From Xiphophorus maculatus (Eukaryota > Chordata > Actinopteri > Cyprinodontiformes > Poeciliidae), in assembly GCF_002775205.1 (NCBI RefSeq), contig NC_036456.1, positions 25,641,850 to 25,705,849 of the forward strand: a stretch of DNA of 64,000 nt, read 5' to 3'. Positions 35,521-49,700 of this stretch are shown one piece after another. The position numbers and the translations under genes are program-made. Position 1 is the first letter of the stretch, and each line of letters begins with the position of its first letter. Below the pieces are notes generated by a model. That model was not told the DNA's origin, searched no databases, and saw nothing but the letters and a program-made list of their open reading frames with translations.

Positions 35521-36828
35521 CAGTGTTGTATAAAGTACTGAAATCTCAGAGTCAAGTAAAAGTACAAGTACCTCTCCAAAATATGACTTTGGTAAAAGTC
35601 GAAGTCACTGACTGAAATGTTACTTGAGTAAAAGTCTTAAAGTATCTAAAGCTTCTTGTACTTAAGTATGGAAATTACTGTAAAAATGGATGTACTGAAG
35701 TAATGTAATGAAAAGTACAAGTAAAAAGTAAAACAAAGCAAATGCAGTTTGAATGACATTTTTTATATTTTGGTAAACTTGTCAAATACACTTAAAATAA
35801 TGTACCCAACCAAGTGCAGGCAAAATTAAACCTGCTAATAGATATACCTACAGGCATCGTTTAGTTAAGAAAATTAGGTGCTTTACCTATAGCACAAGGT
35901 TAACTTAACCTGCTTTACAACTGAACCAGCTTCTTAGTAAACCCTCCAGGACAGAAAATACAAAGTTTTTGTAAGCCTTAAGTTTTCCCTTCAAGTAAGG
36001 TCAGTGCTGAAAATGAGATAAATAAATAGTACAGAAAATGCGGCCAACATGAAGAAAAAGATCTGTTACGATTACTCTACTTCACAAATCAGTGAATCAG
36101 TCAATAGGTGGTGCACACAACTGGTCATTATGCAAAAAAAAAACAAAACAGAAAACTTTGGAGCGGGGGCGGGGGGAGGGGGGGGTGGATGCTGCCCACT
36201 GACGCGGCTCAGGGATTACGTGACACGCAGCGCCGTGCGCAGTGCCCTACAATGCACTGTAAGCTATGTAATGTGTTTTGAGGCAATTGACCAAAATCCC
36301 GGACAATTTTTAAATTCCCCCCGGACATCTTTTTAGGTCTGAAAAGTAGGACATGTCCGGGAAAAAGAGGACGTCTGGTCACCCTATCACCAGCTGGTGG
36401 TTCCCCTGGAGCCGTGTCCGACGTAGTTGCAGTCGTTGTGGTCTCCGTCTCCTCCTCCATGTGGCTGTTGCTGATTGCGAGACTTGCTTTGTGTTTAATG
36501 GGAGAAGCGAAACAGGTGTATCCTATTGGTGGTGATGAACAAGCCCAGGCAAGCAGGCTACCGACTTTGTTCGGTAGCCTGCTTGCTACTTGCTAATCAG
36601 TAGGTGGGGTCAAAACACTTCGTTTCTCTCTCTCGCTTTTTTGTAACGAGTAACTAAACCACACATTGAAAATGTATCGGAGTAAAAGTAAGCAATTAAG
36701 TTCGGAAATATAGTGAAGTAAAAGTGAAAGTCATCAAAAATTTTCATACTCGAGGAAAGTATGAAGTACTCCAAAATATACTTAAGTAAAATAGTGAAGT
36801 ATTTTTACTTCGTTACTATACAACACTG
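35521..36828. mobile_element. hAT-like non-autonomous element (1308 bp)
   Basis: Inverted termini CAGTGTTGTATAAAGTA and CGTTACTATACAACACTG, flanked by TAACTAAG at 35513-35520 and 36829-36836 (8 bp). The flanks correspond to the unfilled sequence near 850-862. Subterminal regions are rich in 'agtaaaagt/acttaag' motifs; short internal ORFs look non-coding. It contains a perfect hairpin at 36549-36586. Confidence 0.9.
36549..36586. repeat. Perfect hairpin, 16-bp stem, 6-nt loop, inside the hAT element
   Basis: Left arm gcaagcaggctaccga (36549-36564), loop ctttgt, right arm exactly complementary (36571-36586). It is GC-rich, so stable. Confidence 0.9.
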
Positions 36829-37658
36829 TAACTAAGTTAACAACCGTTGACATGAGATATTTCTACTGTGGCTCGTTTTCACTTCTCGTCTCTCCAGGTC
36901 TGTAGATGCCGAAACGTAAAAGTGAAACCCAGACAACAATCACAGATCAATCAATATTTTATTCAATCAATAAAAAGCATAAAATCACACCAACATCCCA
37001 ACATGATCATTGATTATCACAAATAAAAGGAAACATGAATCACCTTGATAAAGATATAGAGAAGTGTCTTCAGAGAGCACCGTGTCTCACCCAGTGATCT
37101 GACTGACTGTTGTAGCTCACATACATTTATACCTCGCTGTGTCCAGGTGGGTTTTCTACCTGGGCCGTCCTGACGTCGGCAGTCAGGAGATGGACGCTCT
37201 CCTTCATGATGATTTTCCACCCAGAGATAATCCAGGTGTTATTTTGAACAAAATATTCTTCTCAAGGACGTGGGACTGAGTTTATCAGTAAACTGGAGCG
37301 TTCCACTAAGTTGTCCTCTCTACCATCCTAAGCAACCTCAGACTGGTTTCTGAGACCACACAGCGCTCTCCTTGACCCCTCGATGACCCCTTGATGACCC
37401 CACATGTCAGAGTTAAACAGATGTTTGATTACAAAGAATTAATACACATACCAGATAATGTTCATAAAGACAATTGAATAACATAATCAGTTTAAGATCA
37501 ATACAAACTTAAAAAATTAAATGGATGAAAACCTTATTAATTTAACTACAACTGATTAACCCATAAATGAAAGACTAAGTACTGTGTAACATCACTTAAA
37601 AATCACTCAAATCAAACTTGTATTCCCAAACTAACTAAAACAACCATAAGTCCCCAGA

Positions 37659-37664
37659 TTTATT
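37659..37664 (-). promoter_or_regulatory. polyadenylation signal of A3
   Basis: AATAAA on the minus strand about 90 bp after the A3 stop, matching A1. Confidence 0.55.
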
Positions 37665-37753
37665 GAAAAGTACAAGAAGTAAAAATAGATAAACCCAGTA
37701 ATATTCCTCTGCATGGATCAGATTTATTCTCATTGTTAGCCACTAGGGGGCGG

Positions 37754-40700
37754 TTAGTTATTAACCTTCACTGAACCGTCGCTCAGCAGGCGGACCTTTA
37801 TGTCTGGAGGCAGCCCTCGTCTGATCAGTTCATCTTTAATCTGCAGAAGAAAACATGAGATGAATGTGAGATACAGTCAGTGGTGAATTATAAAATATAC
37901 TGAACAGAATCTGATTAACATTAAAAACATCAACAGCAGAATTTAACTGCATCTCTGCAGGTGATCACTTTGGGTTTTGATTTGACATTTGAGTGAAATG
38001 GGTTTGGATTAAACTCAGGTTGTGATGGTTTGTGTTAAAGTCCAGAACATCACTGACCGCTTTCTCAATTTTATCTTTATTGTCTTTCAGTGATAGCGTA
38101 GTCGAGATCTTCAGCTTCAGAACCGTAAGACGAGCTGGAAGAACAAGAGATCAACATGGTATAAAGAACTACTTCCTGTTACTTTTACTCCTGTTTTCAT
38201 CCTACTTACATGTTTTAGGAGGACTTGGAGTTGCTATGAAAGGTACTGGGAAAACAGCAGCAGAAACATCATGAGTTCAGGAAATAAAAAATAAGATTAA
38301 TGATCAAAAAGAAAGAAATGACTCACTGTTTCCAACCCTCACAATGACACATCGAAGCTCAGACTGGTAGATAGAACTGGAGGCACTGGGGAGATAATTT
38401 AGCACCAAAACTTTCATGTTAAACTCTTTTTGAAATGGCCGTTAAATAATGTTACAAATAACATATCATGCAAAATCTTTTGTAGTCCTTAAATACTTGT
38501 TTTATCAGTACTTTGAGCTTCTAGAGTGTAAAATCCATGAGGGACGGCGGAGTCCCTGCTACAAATTCAGTGAAAGATGTTGCCTGGTGCCAGAAGCCCA
38601 TTAAAATGCTGTTTACATCGTTTTAAACTGTGTGATTGTGAGCGTGAGTGGGAATAAAAATAGCAACAGGTATTTTGTTCCATATAACACAGTAGGAGTG
38701 TAACAGGTAAATATTTAATGGATGCAAACTCGACTAAAAACCCACCTGTTTAGGATTGTATTTGAAACGTAAACAATTACAAATTTATTGATGGAACTTG
38801 AATTAATGTCGTACTTTGATTGTTGATTCTATGTTGCATTGTGTTTCTGTGTTTGATATGATGTAAAGCACTTTGAAATGCCTTACTGCTGAAATGTGCT
38901 ATACATTTAAAATGTGATTGATTGATTGATTGATTGATAAAATAATTAAATTTATTCTCTCCTGGTGCTCTGTAGATATCTTTATATTTGTTTATGGTTT
39001 TATTTTTCAGTTTGTTAATTTTTCTCTTTTGCCTTTAACATTTTCTTGGCTATGATTTCACCACATTTGCTGTGGAACTGCTGAACAAGGTCATGACTTC
39101 CAGCCAATCAGTTCTATGAATCTGACATTTTTTTCCTCGCAGTGATTTTATAGTCCAAGTTCAGTTCTGCTGAAGTTGCAGGTAAACAAGTCAAAATGTT
39201 TGGTTCTACAGTTTATTAACAGAAGATTTTTTACATCATTACTCATCATCTGGTTACACGTTTTTTTCTCAGTAATGTTCCCACATCAGATGAAAAAGTC
39301 CGTTTGCGGGGAGCAGAGTGCTTCAGCAACATCTGCTGCTACAGAGGGATTTTCAGGAAGATTTTTGAGGGTTAGTTCCTCCTCTACAGAAATGATGGAC
39401 ACAGCAAAGCAATGAGCTCCAAATAACACTAAAATGACAACAAAACTACTTTACAGATGAATTTTATGTTTTGATCATGATGTCCTGGTCATTGTTTTGC
39501 TAGTAGCATTGAGCCTTTGCTTCTGTTAGCGCTGTGTGCTAGCTTTTAGCTCCCTCTTTGAGGATATAACTGTACTGCATGTTTTGGATGTAATTCTTTG
39601 GTTTGTTTTTGTCTTGAGAAAAACAAGATCCAAATGCATTCAGTGATGTTAGCTAACTCATGAATTATCTGGAGGCTTTGTTTACTTCATTCTCCTGCTC
39701 TGGATCAGACTCCGACTCTAACATGTATGGATGATGGATGATTGTTGACATTTTTAATAAACTTTTGGATTAAAAGTTTCTCTGCTGATAGATGATGTGT
39801 TGTTGCCGTCAAACTACAAAATGGCCGACCGGGGCGTAGTGGAGCCCTCTGTGACCTGGAGGGGGGCGGGGCTTGAAATGTCTCATTTACATTTAAAAAT
39901 ATGGCAGCAGCAAAACGAGTTTCTCTAAAACCTCAGAACAGGAGTAAACAAAGGGTCTGTGAAGCTGCAATAACCAGGAATTCAGAATAAAACATTGCAG
40001 TTCTGTTTTATATGAACCATAAATGAATAGTTTATTTAAAACCATTTGTCCACTTTAAACCTAATGTATGTTTGCATCTCCAAGAAGTGATTTTAGTTAT
40101 TTAGCCAAACCAAAAATTATTTTGTATCATTGAAGATGGCAATTATTTTTTTTTTACATAAGTACATTTTAAAATCTGAACTTTGTACTTTTACTTACTT
40201 TTACTTTGTTACTTTATCAGTTACTAGTATTTTTACTTCTACTTAAGCAGAGAATATGAGAACATTTAAAACTTTTAACAGATCAGATACTGACGTTGCC
40301 TGGACAACAAAACAGATGGGATGGCTTTCATTATCATCATTTTGACTGTCAGACGGCGTCCATCTCAGGGTGAAATTTCCTGAACCAGATGAATTCTTGA
40401 TCATGTTGAACGGTCCGCTGAACAGGAGCTCAGTGATCCTTTAACACACAGGAAACACATCAGTCTGTTTGGTTATATGTGCAAAATGCCCTCAAAACAA
40501 CCTTAAATATTATATTCAAAATGTGATTTTTTTTCCATGGGTTATGTCAACTTACCTCTGATTAGAAACAATATTTATTTCTACTCACACAGACTGAGTC
40601 GCCTCTGCTCTGATGTTGATTTCTATCATCTCATTAACGTTTATGAAGAACTGAGCTCCATGTTCAGGAGTTGGAGGCAGAAACCTGGGCAGATATTCAC

Positions 40701-43700
40701 CTGCTGTGCAGGACGGAGCTGCAGGATCCACTGGAGCAATGCAGGGAAAAATAATTCAGATAAACTAATGAAACTCGTCTACTAAATAACTCTTCTGTCA
40801 GTTTAAAGATAAATTCAGTAAAGTTACACAGTCCATCTAAGCTGTTAAAATAATATGGAATTTTCTTGTCTTACATTCTTGTATTAAGAAATGTAAAAGT
40901 AATTAATTATTATTGATCAACTTTCAACAGATAATTATTGAATTTTAAATTTATTCACACCAGTTTGGCTCTTTGCAGTGAAGCAAAATGATTGAAATAT
41001 GAAATCAAACCTTTGAAAACAAACTGGACAGGGATTCTGCTCATAGAACTGCTGGAGTTTATCGACACTGTTGAACCAGTGTAATCAGTCATATTGATGG
41101 TCTGACTGGGAAAATCCTCCATCACCAGCTGAACTGCATATGAACCTTCATCACTGCTGTTGGTTGGACTGAATGATAGAGAACAAGACTGGAAGAGGAC
41201 AGAGAGAGAAATCAAAGATTTAACATCAAGTTTAATAATGTTTTATTTACTGTATTTCATTATAGGTTTTATTTGTGTTTGTTTAAACTGACAATATTAA
41301 TTTCTATTTAACCTAAGTTGCAGATTTATTCCTCTAAGCACATCAACTGAGAGTTCATGCTGAGAGCACAGAGCAGTTAATTTGCAACATAAAATATTTT
41401 TTGGAACCACAAATATTTTTCCAATGAGTTGGACTCTTTTCAAACCCCTGGGGTCAAACGTAAATATAAATATAAAATCTGAGAATGAAAACAATTATTT
41501 TTATAGATTTTTGGCAGTGACACACAGGTCACTGAAACATTTAAGTACTTAAACGTGTAATAAGATAGATAAGATAAGATTTATTGTCATTGTCATCAAC
41601 AGATTACAATGAGATTGAGATTTGCTGTTAGGTGAAAGTATTAACAATGAAATGCAGTGAACTAATTTCAGATTAGTTTATGAAACTATTTAAAACTACT
41701 TCGATTATTTACAAAAGTCTGAGATTCCAACAAACTACAAATTTCTGTATTTTTACGACTCCACCTCCAGGGTTTGCTTTACCATTTTCTCCACCAGGGG
41801 GCAGTGTTCACACGTTTGAGTTTCAATCATTTTGCTAGGCTGTAGCTACATTGTAGCTCATGTAACAGAGAAAAGTGTGTATGTATGTGTATGTGAATTT
41901 TACCCAAAATAATAATAACAATAGCATTTATTTATAATGAGATTTTTAATAGATGCATATGTTTAGAGCCACCTGGTGGTGAGATGAGAAACTGCATGCA
42001 ACGTCTCCTTCAGGCGCTCTCATGGCTTCCCCACCACAATGCTGGTGGAGGTGCGAGGGAAGCAGCTCTTCACTACTTTTTTTTTTAAACTTATTGTTGA
42101 ATTTTTCTAGTTCAACAATTAATAAAATACTGTAATAACATTAAACATCTACAAATATAATTTGTAAAGTTTTCTCCTGGTTGGGCTGGAAAAATATGAC
42201 CCTATGAGTGGGAGCTGCACCAGTTGGTAGGCCTGTCGCGATAAACGATAAATCGATTAATCGTACGATAAATTAAAGCTATCGACGTCATTTTAATTAT
42301 CGGCACTATCGTCTCTTCCGTCCTTTTTCTCTTTCTGTTAATGACACTGAATGAAAAAAGGCTCAACTCCGGTGCTCTCCACTGACCCTCCCTTCCTCAT
42401 TTCCTTAGTGTAAAGCCCAGCACACACTACACCATCTTAGAGCTGTCGGCCGATTGTCGGCCCATTTTCAAAACCTGACAGATCACACATTAGCCGACAG
42501 AAATCCTAGGTATAACGGTTTGATCGGCTTCGGTCCTGCCATGTGGTGTCCAACAATGGGCACAAAATAATGGCTACAAGTCCAGTGAACTAATTTTAAA
42601 ACCAGGCATTAATCAATGCTTTACTACAATCTACCTGCAATGCATGTGGCTAGTGTCAGCGTAAAGTCCTGACTGAATGAAAATCATTATAACCTATTTA
42701 CGTCACGTTAACGAAGAACAGCTGAAAAGTTACCGGGTTTATCAACTGCGGTAGCAATTTCGATCCAACTCCTCCTCTTGTCATTTATATATTCTTTGCA
42801 TGTTGAATAAACATTAATGTTGTTTCCACATATCATCTCCAATGTCCGCTGGACTTCGGGTTGCGCCGTGTCAGCTGTTTGGGATTCCCTCCGTAATTTC
42901 CCATCAGAAAACACGGAGGAGAATCGCGCTTTCTAATTGGCTACCTGTCACATTCAACAGGCTGCCTTAAAGATCCCAGAATGGGAAAACCCCTGATTTA
43001 GATCGGAGCGACAACGACCATCTACCGTAACACACCAGACAATCTTAGAAAGACCAACGTTTTAAGATAGTTGTAAGGGGAAAAATAGGAGCAAAAAATC
43101 GTGTAGTGTGAATTATTGCATCAGGTAGTTGATGTGCCGTCTTCTCTATTTAAATCTAATTATTACTGAAGGGCAACATAATATACAGACTTCATAATCT
43201 GCACTCTTTTGGTTGAATGCAGTATTTATTTCTACTTTGGCTTTATGTTGTTTAGTTTTTTTTTTCCAAGTGAGTTTTTTGTTAATGGAGACTGAGAATC
43301 CATTTTATTTTTGTTTTTGGTTGTTTTGTTTATTTTGTTTATCAGCTCAAGTGTTAAGTGTTCTTTCGAAAATAAAGTGTATCTATCTTTGGCAGGATAT
43401 CGCATGCATTATTACATCATTTCCATTAAATCAGTGTAAAAAGGTCTTCAAACAATATTATCATTTATCGCAATAATTTTTGAGACAATTAATCGCTCAG
43501 CAAAATTTGCTATCGTGACAGGCCTACCAGTTGGTGTTCGTGGCTGAACACTCATCACCACATTAACTGTGTCTTTTATTTTACAGCTGTGGGGAAACTT
43601 GCATGCAGTCAGAAGTCACATTGTGAAGAGTGATTTATTCTGTGTCATACTAGGTGGGTTGAATATAGTTTTATAAAAAATGTGTTTTGTGAATGTTGTA

Positions 43701-46700
43701 ACTGTTAACTGCTATGGCAGTTGTCTGTTATTTTACTGTTTTGTGTTGTTGGATGTTATTGTTGAATGATTTATGGAATAAGAATGTTGTGTTTTGTTTT
43801 TGAGGAATTGTTAACTGTTTTATTGTTTAAACTATACGATCACATCTAAAGAAATAAAAAGTAAAGGATTCAGATCAATACTGGTGGAGCTGTGGGGAAA
43901 CTTGCATGCAGTTAGAAATCATTACACTGGTTATTCTGGTGCCGTGACCCAGATTATGAGTGAAGGCTACACTCATAATGTGTTTCATGCAGGGAGGGAA
44001 GTAGCTTTGAGTTCTTGGCTGTACAATGACTAAAATGAATAATTGTTTTTTTGTTCTCTGTCTCTCTTTGTGTATTTTACAAAGGAAAGTCCAAAACCAA
44101 ACAAATAAAAACGTATCAATGTTTTACTTTTCTGCACGCTAAGCATTTCTGCTATTTCTAAGGCAGAAATTAGAAAATCTTGACGATATGAAAATAAAAT
44201 AATTGTGAAGGTTAGGCTACTGCCATGTCTGAATGAGTGACATTAACTTGCTGCAGTTAAATCATAATTTAAAAGTCAGAAAATGTTTTATTTTGATATG
44301 GTCACATAATATGCTGCTCTGAATACCCTGGAAATCCCCCTTATCTTTTCACACACACACTCACACACACACACACACATTTATTTCTGTATCTCTGCCA
44401 ATATTTACTTCCTCTCTTCTACCTGTGAACTTCACAATTTCCTTTCCTGTAACTTGACATCAACATTTATTACTCACCGATGAGAGACTGAGGACAGACG
44501 GAGGTGTGCAGGTGGAGCACTCATCGGAACCTGATCCATGTCTGCATTGAACATGGTCTCCATCAGGGTCAAAGGTCAACAAGTTGATATTTCTCTGACA
44601 GTTTGAGGGAACTCTGAGAGAAACAGAAAACAAACATAATTACACATAATTACAAGTGAACTCTGGAGAACAAATAATCAGTTTAAATGTTTTCATTTAC
44701 ACAGAGGAGCTTCAGTATCTTGACTGATTTGTGCTTCAGTGTTTTTCTTCCATCATTTTAGGTTCTTAAACTCTTGTTTGAGTATTGTTTCTTTGATAAA
44801 TTACCAAATGGTTCCTATATTCAATATGTCTAATTTAATCTGTATATCACAGATTAAAATTTTAAGGAGAAATCTTATTTGTAAGTAATAAGTTGTCTTA
44901 TTACCTACAAATAATAAGAAACCTTATTATTTCTTATTATTTGTAATAATAAGATTTACTAAATCGGTTTTGTTTCCATGTAACTCTTTGGTCTCTGTTA
45001 CAGATAAAATTGATTCCCAGTGTTTGGATCTTATTTTTCTTTAAAAGAAAAATGAACAAAATTGTAGCGTCCCGGTTGAATAAGATGGTCTCTTAAAGTG
45101 ATGGTTCACAGTCCTTTATTGAACAGCCTTTTATTGTGAACTCACCGTAAGAGCTACAAAATATACAAATAAAATAACATTAGTACTCAAACAGTGTTGT
45201 TCTGACCTTAACATATAAATCTTTTTCCTTCTATGCTAAAATTATGTTTTACAATAAATGTATTTATTAAAATCCAAAATCCCTGTCACGAAATAAAATG
45301 CAACGTATTTCAACTGTTGACGGTTGACCATAGTAAATCAGCACCATCTAGTGGCAAAACACAACCGTCACACCCAATAGAGAAATACACGTTCCGCAGG
45401 AAAAATAAACATATATACATGACAACACACTCACCTTGTTCCCTCATCAACCAAGCGCCAACCAACCGATTGTCACCCTGAATCACACCCCAACTATCTC
45501 CCCTTCACTCCGACTCGTTCATGTCAACTTTCTCTGCCCGAACGGCCGCGCTACTTCTACCGTTTTGCGTCAGTCACCTTACCGTTCCAAGCCCTTTCAA
45601 AGTAAAAGCATCGACTATCATGTCAACAAATACATGACATGAGGAGACACAAAATATTAGAAAAGTCATTTACACTCCCACCAAATCATTAGAGCTTAAC
45701 TAAACAAATAGAGCGATAATGATTTCCTTCAGAAAAAATGACCTGTAACCTTTAACCTCTATGAAAACACGAGACATAAGAAAGAATGCAACTTAAACTT
45801 AAGACTATAGTTAAACAGTTTCTAATAATAGAATCAGTTTCTGCACTGGGCGTTCCACTATAGAAAGTTTACGGGAACTCTGTCCATTCTCCATCTTCCG
45901 TTCTCCAAAACGAATCTTTACTTTTCTTACAAGTCCATCTTTATCTGTTACTACGTCCATTACGCGTGCTAATCTCCATTCATTGCGAGGTAAATCATCC
46001 ATCTTCTCCATGACAACATCTCCAACCTTCAGATTTCTCTTCGGAGTATGCCATTTCTGCCTTGTTGCGATGTTAGATAGATACTCCCTTTTCCAACGTG
46101 ACCAAAACTGCTCTGATAGGTACTGCACTTGCCGCCATCTTTTCCGTGCATAAATGTCTTCCTTGATGAAGTTACCTGGAGGGGGCAGGGCTGCCTTTGA
46201 TTTCATGGTGAGCAGATGATTTGGGGTCAATGGCTCTGGGCTGTTTGGATCACTGAGGTTATCCACTGTAAGAGGTCTGCTGTTCACGATCGACATTGCC
46301 TCATAAAAGAATGTCCTTAAAGATGAGTCATCCATCCTGCCTGACGAAAGTGAAGCCGTCGAGCGCAGGATGTTTCGAACCGTCCTGATTTGCCTTTCCC
46401 ACACACCTCCTGTATGGCTTGAATGAGGCGTGTGCATGTTGAAGTCACATTGCTTCTCAGCCAGAAATGTGATAATGCGGTTAGTGTCCACTTGTTGTAG
46501 AGCTTCCTGCAGCTCATTTTTAGCTCCGACAAAGTTGCTTCCTTGATCACACTTTATCTCGCTGACTGCTCCTCTTATGGCTATAAAACAACGGAGCGCA
46601 TTGATAAATGCGTCTGTAGTCATATCATCTAACATTTCTATGTGCACTGCTCTGCAACAAAGACAAGTGAAAAGAAGTCCATAACGCTTTTGCACCTTTT

Positions 46701-49700
46701 GAGCTTGTTTGGTTAGAAAGGGACCAAAACAGTCCATTCCACAAAATGTGAATGGTGGCAATGGCTCTAAGCGCACCTTTGGTAGATCAGACATTCTTTG
46801 TTCCTCTGTTCCTCTTCTGAGTCTGCGACACTTTACACATTGGTGTATAAATTTTGTTACAGCTCTGTTGATGCCAGGAATCCAAATTCCATTTGATCTG
46901 ATCTCATTGATTGTCATTCCTTTCCCTTGGTGTTGCACCTTACTGTGGAAATGAGCAATTAATAGCTGAGTGACATGGTGACCCTTTGGAACTAATACTG
47001 GATGTTTCAGTGAGGAAGAGAAAGAAGCATCCTTTAGCCTTCCTCCCACCTTAAGGAGTCCATCACTATCAAGAAAAGTGTCCATCTGAAACAGCTTGCT
47101 TTTGTGAGGAAGTGCCTTTCCATGTTTAAGCATCTTTATCTCCTCTGGATATTCATTTGCTTGAACATCTTTTAGAATAACACATTCAGCGTTTCGTCTT
47201 TCTTGTGCTGTGCTGTGACCTGTTGTTTTATCTCTCTTGGCACAGCGAATCAGTCGAGCAACAGCTTGAGTGGATTTGTACCAAGAAGAAAACTTTGTTA
47301 ACTTGTCTGCCAAACCTTTCTTCTCTGTTTTGAAAGTGTTCAGCGTATGTGCCCTTTTAACTTCTGGATCTCCAAGTGGTAAGTCCATGTTGATCTTTGC
47401 AGCTGGAGGGATTTCTTTGTCCCACAGAAACTGTGGCCCTTTGAACCAGTCTGATGAGATGAGTTCACCTGCGCTTGAACCTCTGGAGGCAATATCTGCT
47501 GGATTTTGCTCAGAGGAAATGTATCTCCACTGCTGAGGGGTGCTGTTGAGCCTTATTTTTTGAACTCGATTGGAGACAAATGTGTGAAAACGGCGCGCTT
47601 CATTATTAATGTAGCCTAAAACTACCTTAGAGTCCGTCCAGAAATACTCATCAATCTGTGTCAACCCAAGCTCATCCTTTAACATGTTGCTTACAATAAT
47701 GGAAACAACAGCGGCTGTTAGTTCAAGTCTTGGTATTGTTGTTACCTTAATAGGAGCAACTCTGGTCTTTGCTGTAACTAAAGCACAATACACCTTATCA
47801 TCTTTGTTTACATATCTTAAATACGAACACTGACCATAACCATATGAACTTGCATCAGAAAAATGATGAAGCTCGGTTTTTACTATTTGGCCAAAGTCTT
47901 TAGGAACATAACAGCGTGACATTGTAATTTTCTCCAAGTTCTTCAAGTCATCTTTCCAGTTATCCCATACTGGCTTTAGTTCACTGGGAAGGGGATCATC
48001 CCAGCCTGTGCCTTGTTTGCATGTCTCTTGAAGCACTCTTTTGCCTGTGAGTACAAAGGGGGAGATAAATCCCAATGGGTCGTACAAAGATGCAACCATA
48101 GATAGAATGCCATGCCTTGTAGCAGGTTGGTCATTGGATTGAAAGCGAAACCTCAGTGTGTCTGAGTCAATGTGCCAGTGAATGCCTAGTGCTCTTTCAA
48201 GTTTGGAGTCATTAAATGCTAGGTCACATGCTTGCAGTGGAGAGGCACGTTCAGATGATGGAATGCTTTCTAACACTGTTTTGTCATTACTTACAAACTT
48301 GTGTAGTCTGAGGCCACCTGAAGCACAAAGTGTTTGAGCCTCCTGGGCGAGCTGAATAGCTTCCTTGACGCTTGCAGTACTTGTTACACCATCGTCGACA
48401 TAGAAATCCTTCATTATGAACTGAGATGCAAGGGGAAACTGTGTCTCGTTTTCTTTTGCAAGATGTTTTAATCCATAATTGGCACATCCTGGTGAGGATG
48501 TGGCACCGAAAAGATGGACTTTCATTCGAAACTCTTGAGGCTCAGTATTCAGGTTGCCATTTTTCCACCACAAAAATCTTAAATAGTCTCTATCTGCTTC
48601 ATACACATGAAATTGATGGAACATTTTTTCAATGTCACATAATAATGCAACTTGATGCCGTCTGAATCTGATTAGAACACCATTTAGATTGTTCAGCAAA
48701 TCTGGGCCTGACAGCAAGTGATCATTGAGACTGTTACCTTTATATTTTGCTGAGGCGTCAAAGACTACTCTGAGTTTGTCTGGTCTTTGGGGATGATATA
48801 TTCCGTGGTGGGGAATATACCACCTTTCTCCTTCTTTTGCTTCGTTTTGAACTTCCTCTGCATCACCCTTCTCTATGACTTCGCCCATAAACTTTACATA
48901 TTGCTCCTTGTACCTTTGGTCTTTTGACAGTTTGTTTTTGAGGCTTTGAAGTCGCACAGTGGCCATTTGCTTATTGTCTGGTAACAGAGGTCTCTCCTTA
49001 AATGGAAGTGGCATTTCATAATGTCCTTCATTGTTTTTATAAATTCCTTCCTTAAGTGTATTCAGAAAGAGAATGTCATCTTGAGACACTGATTTGTTAT
49101 CCTTGCTATCATCCTTAAAGTCAGACTCGAGAATCTTGAGTGCATCAGTGGGAGTCATTAAAGGGAGTTCTTTGACTGTAACTCTGTGGCACACAGTAGA
49201 TATGCTGAAAGAGTCATTGTGAGATGATGTGGGGCCTACAATACTCCAGCCCAATGCTGTGCAGACAGCATAGGGTTCACCTTCTCCTCCCAAGATGACC
49301 TGCCTTGGTGCTAATGCCTTGGAACAGTTGTAGCCAATTAAAAGCCCAACTTCACATTCTAGCTGTGGTGGAATCTCATTCACTATTACCTTTAGATGAT
49401 CCCATTGCCTTGCCGTTTCACAGGAAGGAATGTGAGAGCGGTTGACTGGTATACAGTCTTTAGTGTAAGCAGGAGGGAGTTCTATTATTTCTGAGGAGTT
49501 GTAGCCTCTCACTTTGAGACCTGAGACACGCTCGCTTGGCACAACTGCATTTTTACCAAGCATTGTGGTGAGTCTTAATCTTATTGGGGTTGACTTAGCT
49601 TTGAGACTGTTAGATACTTCTTGGTTAATGAATACTGTATCACTTTGGGTGTCCAAGAGTGCATAAACAAGCCTTTCTTCATCTGGTTGTTGCTCTGAAG

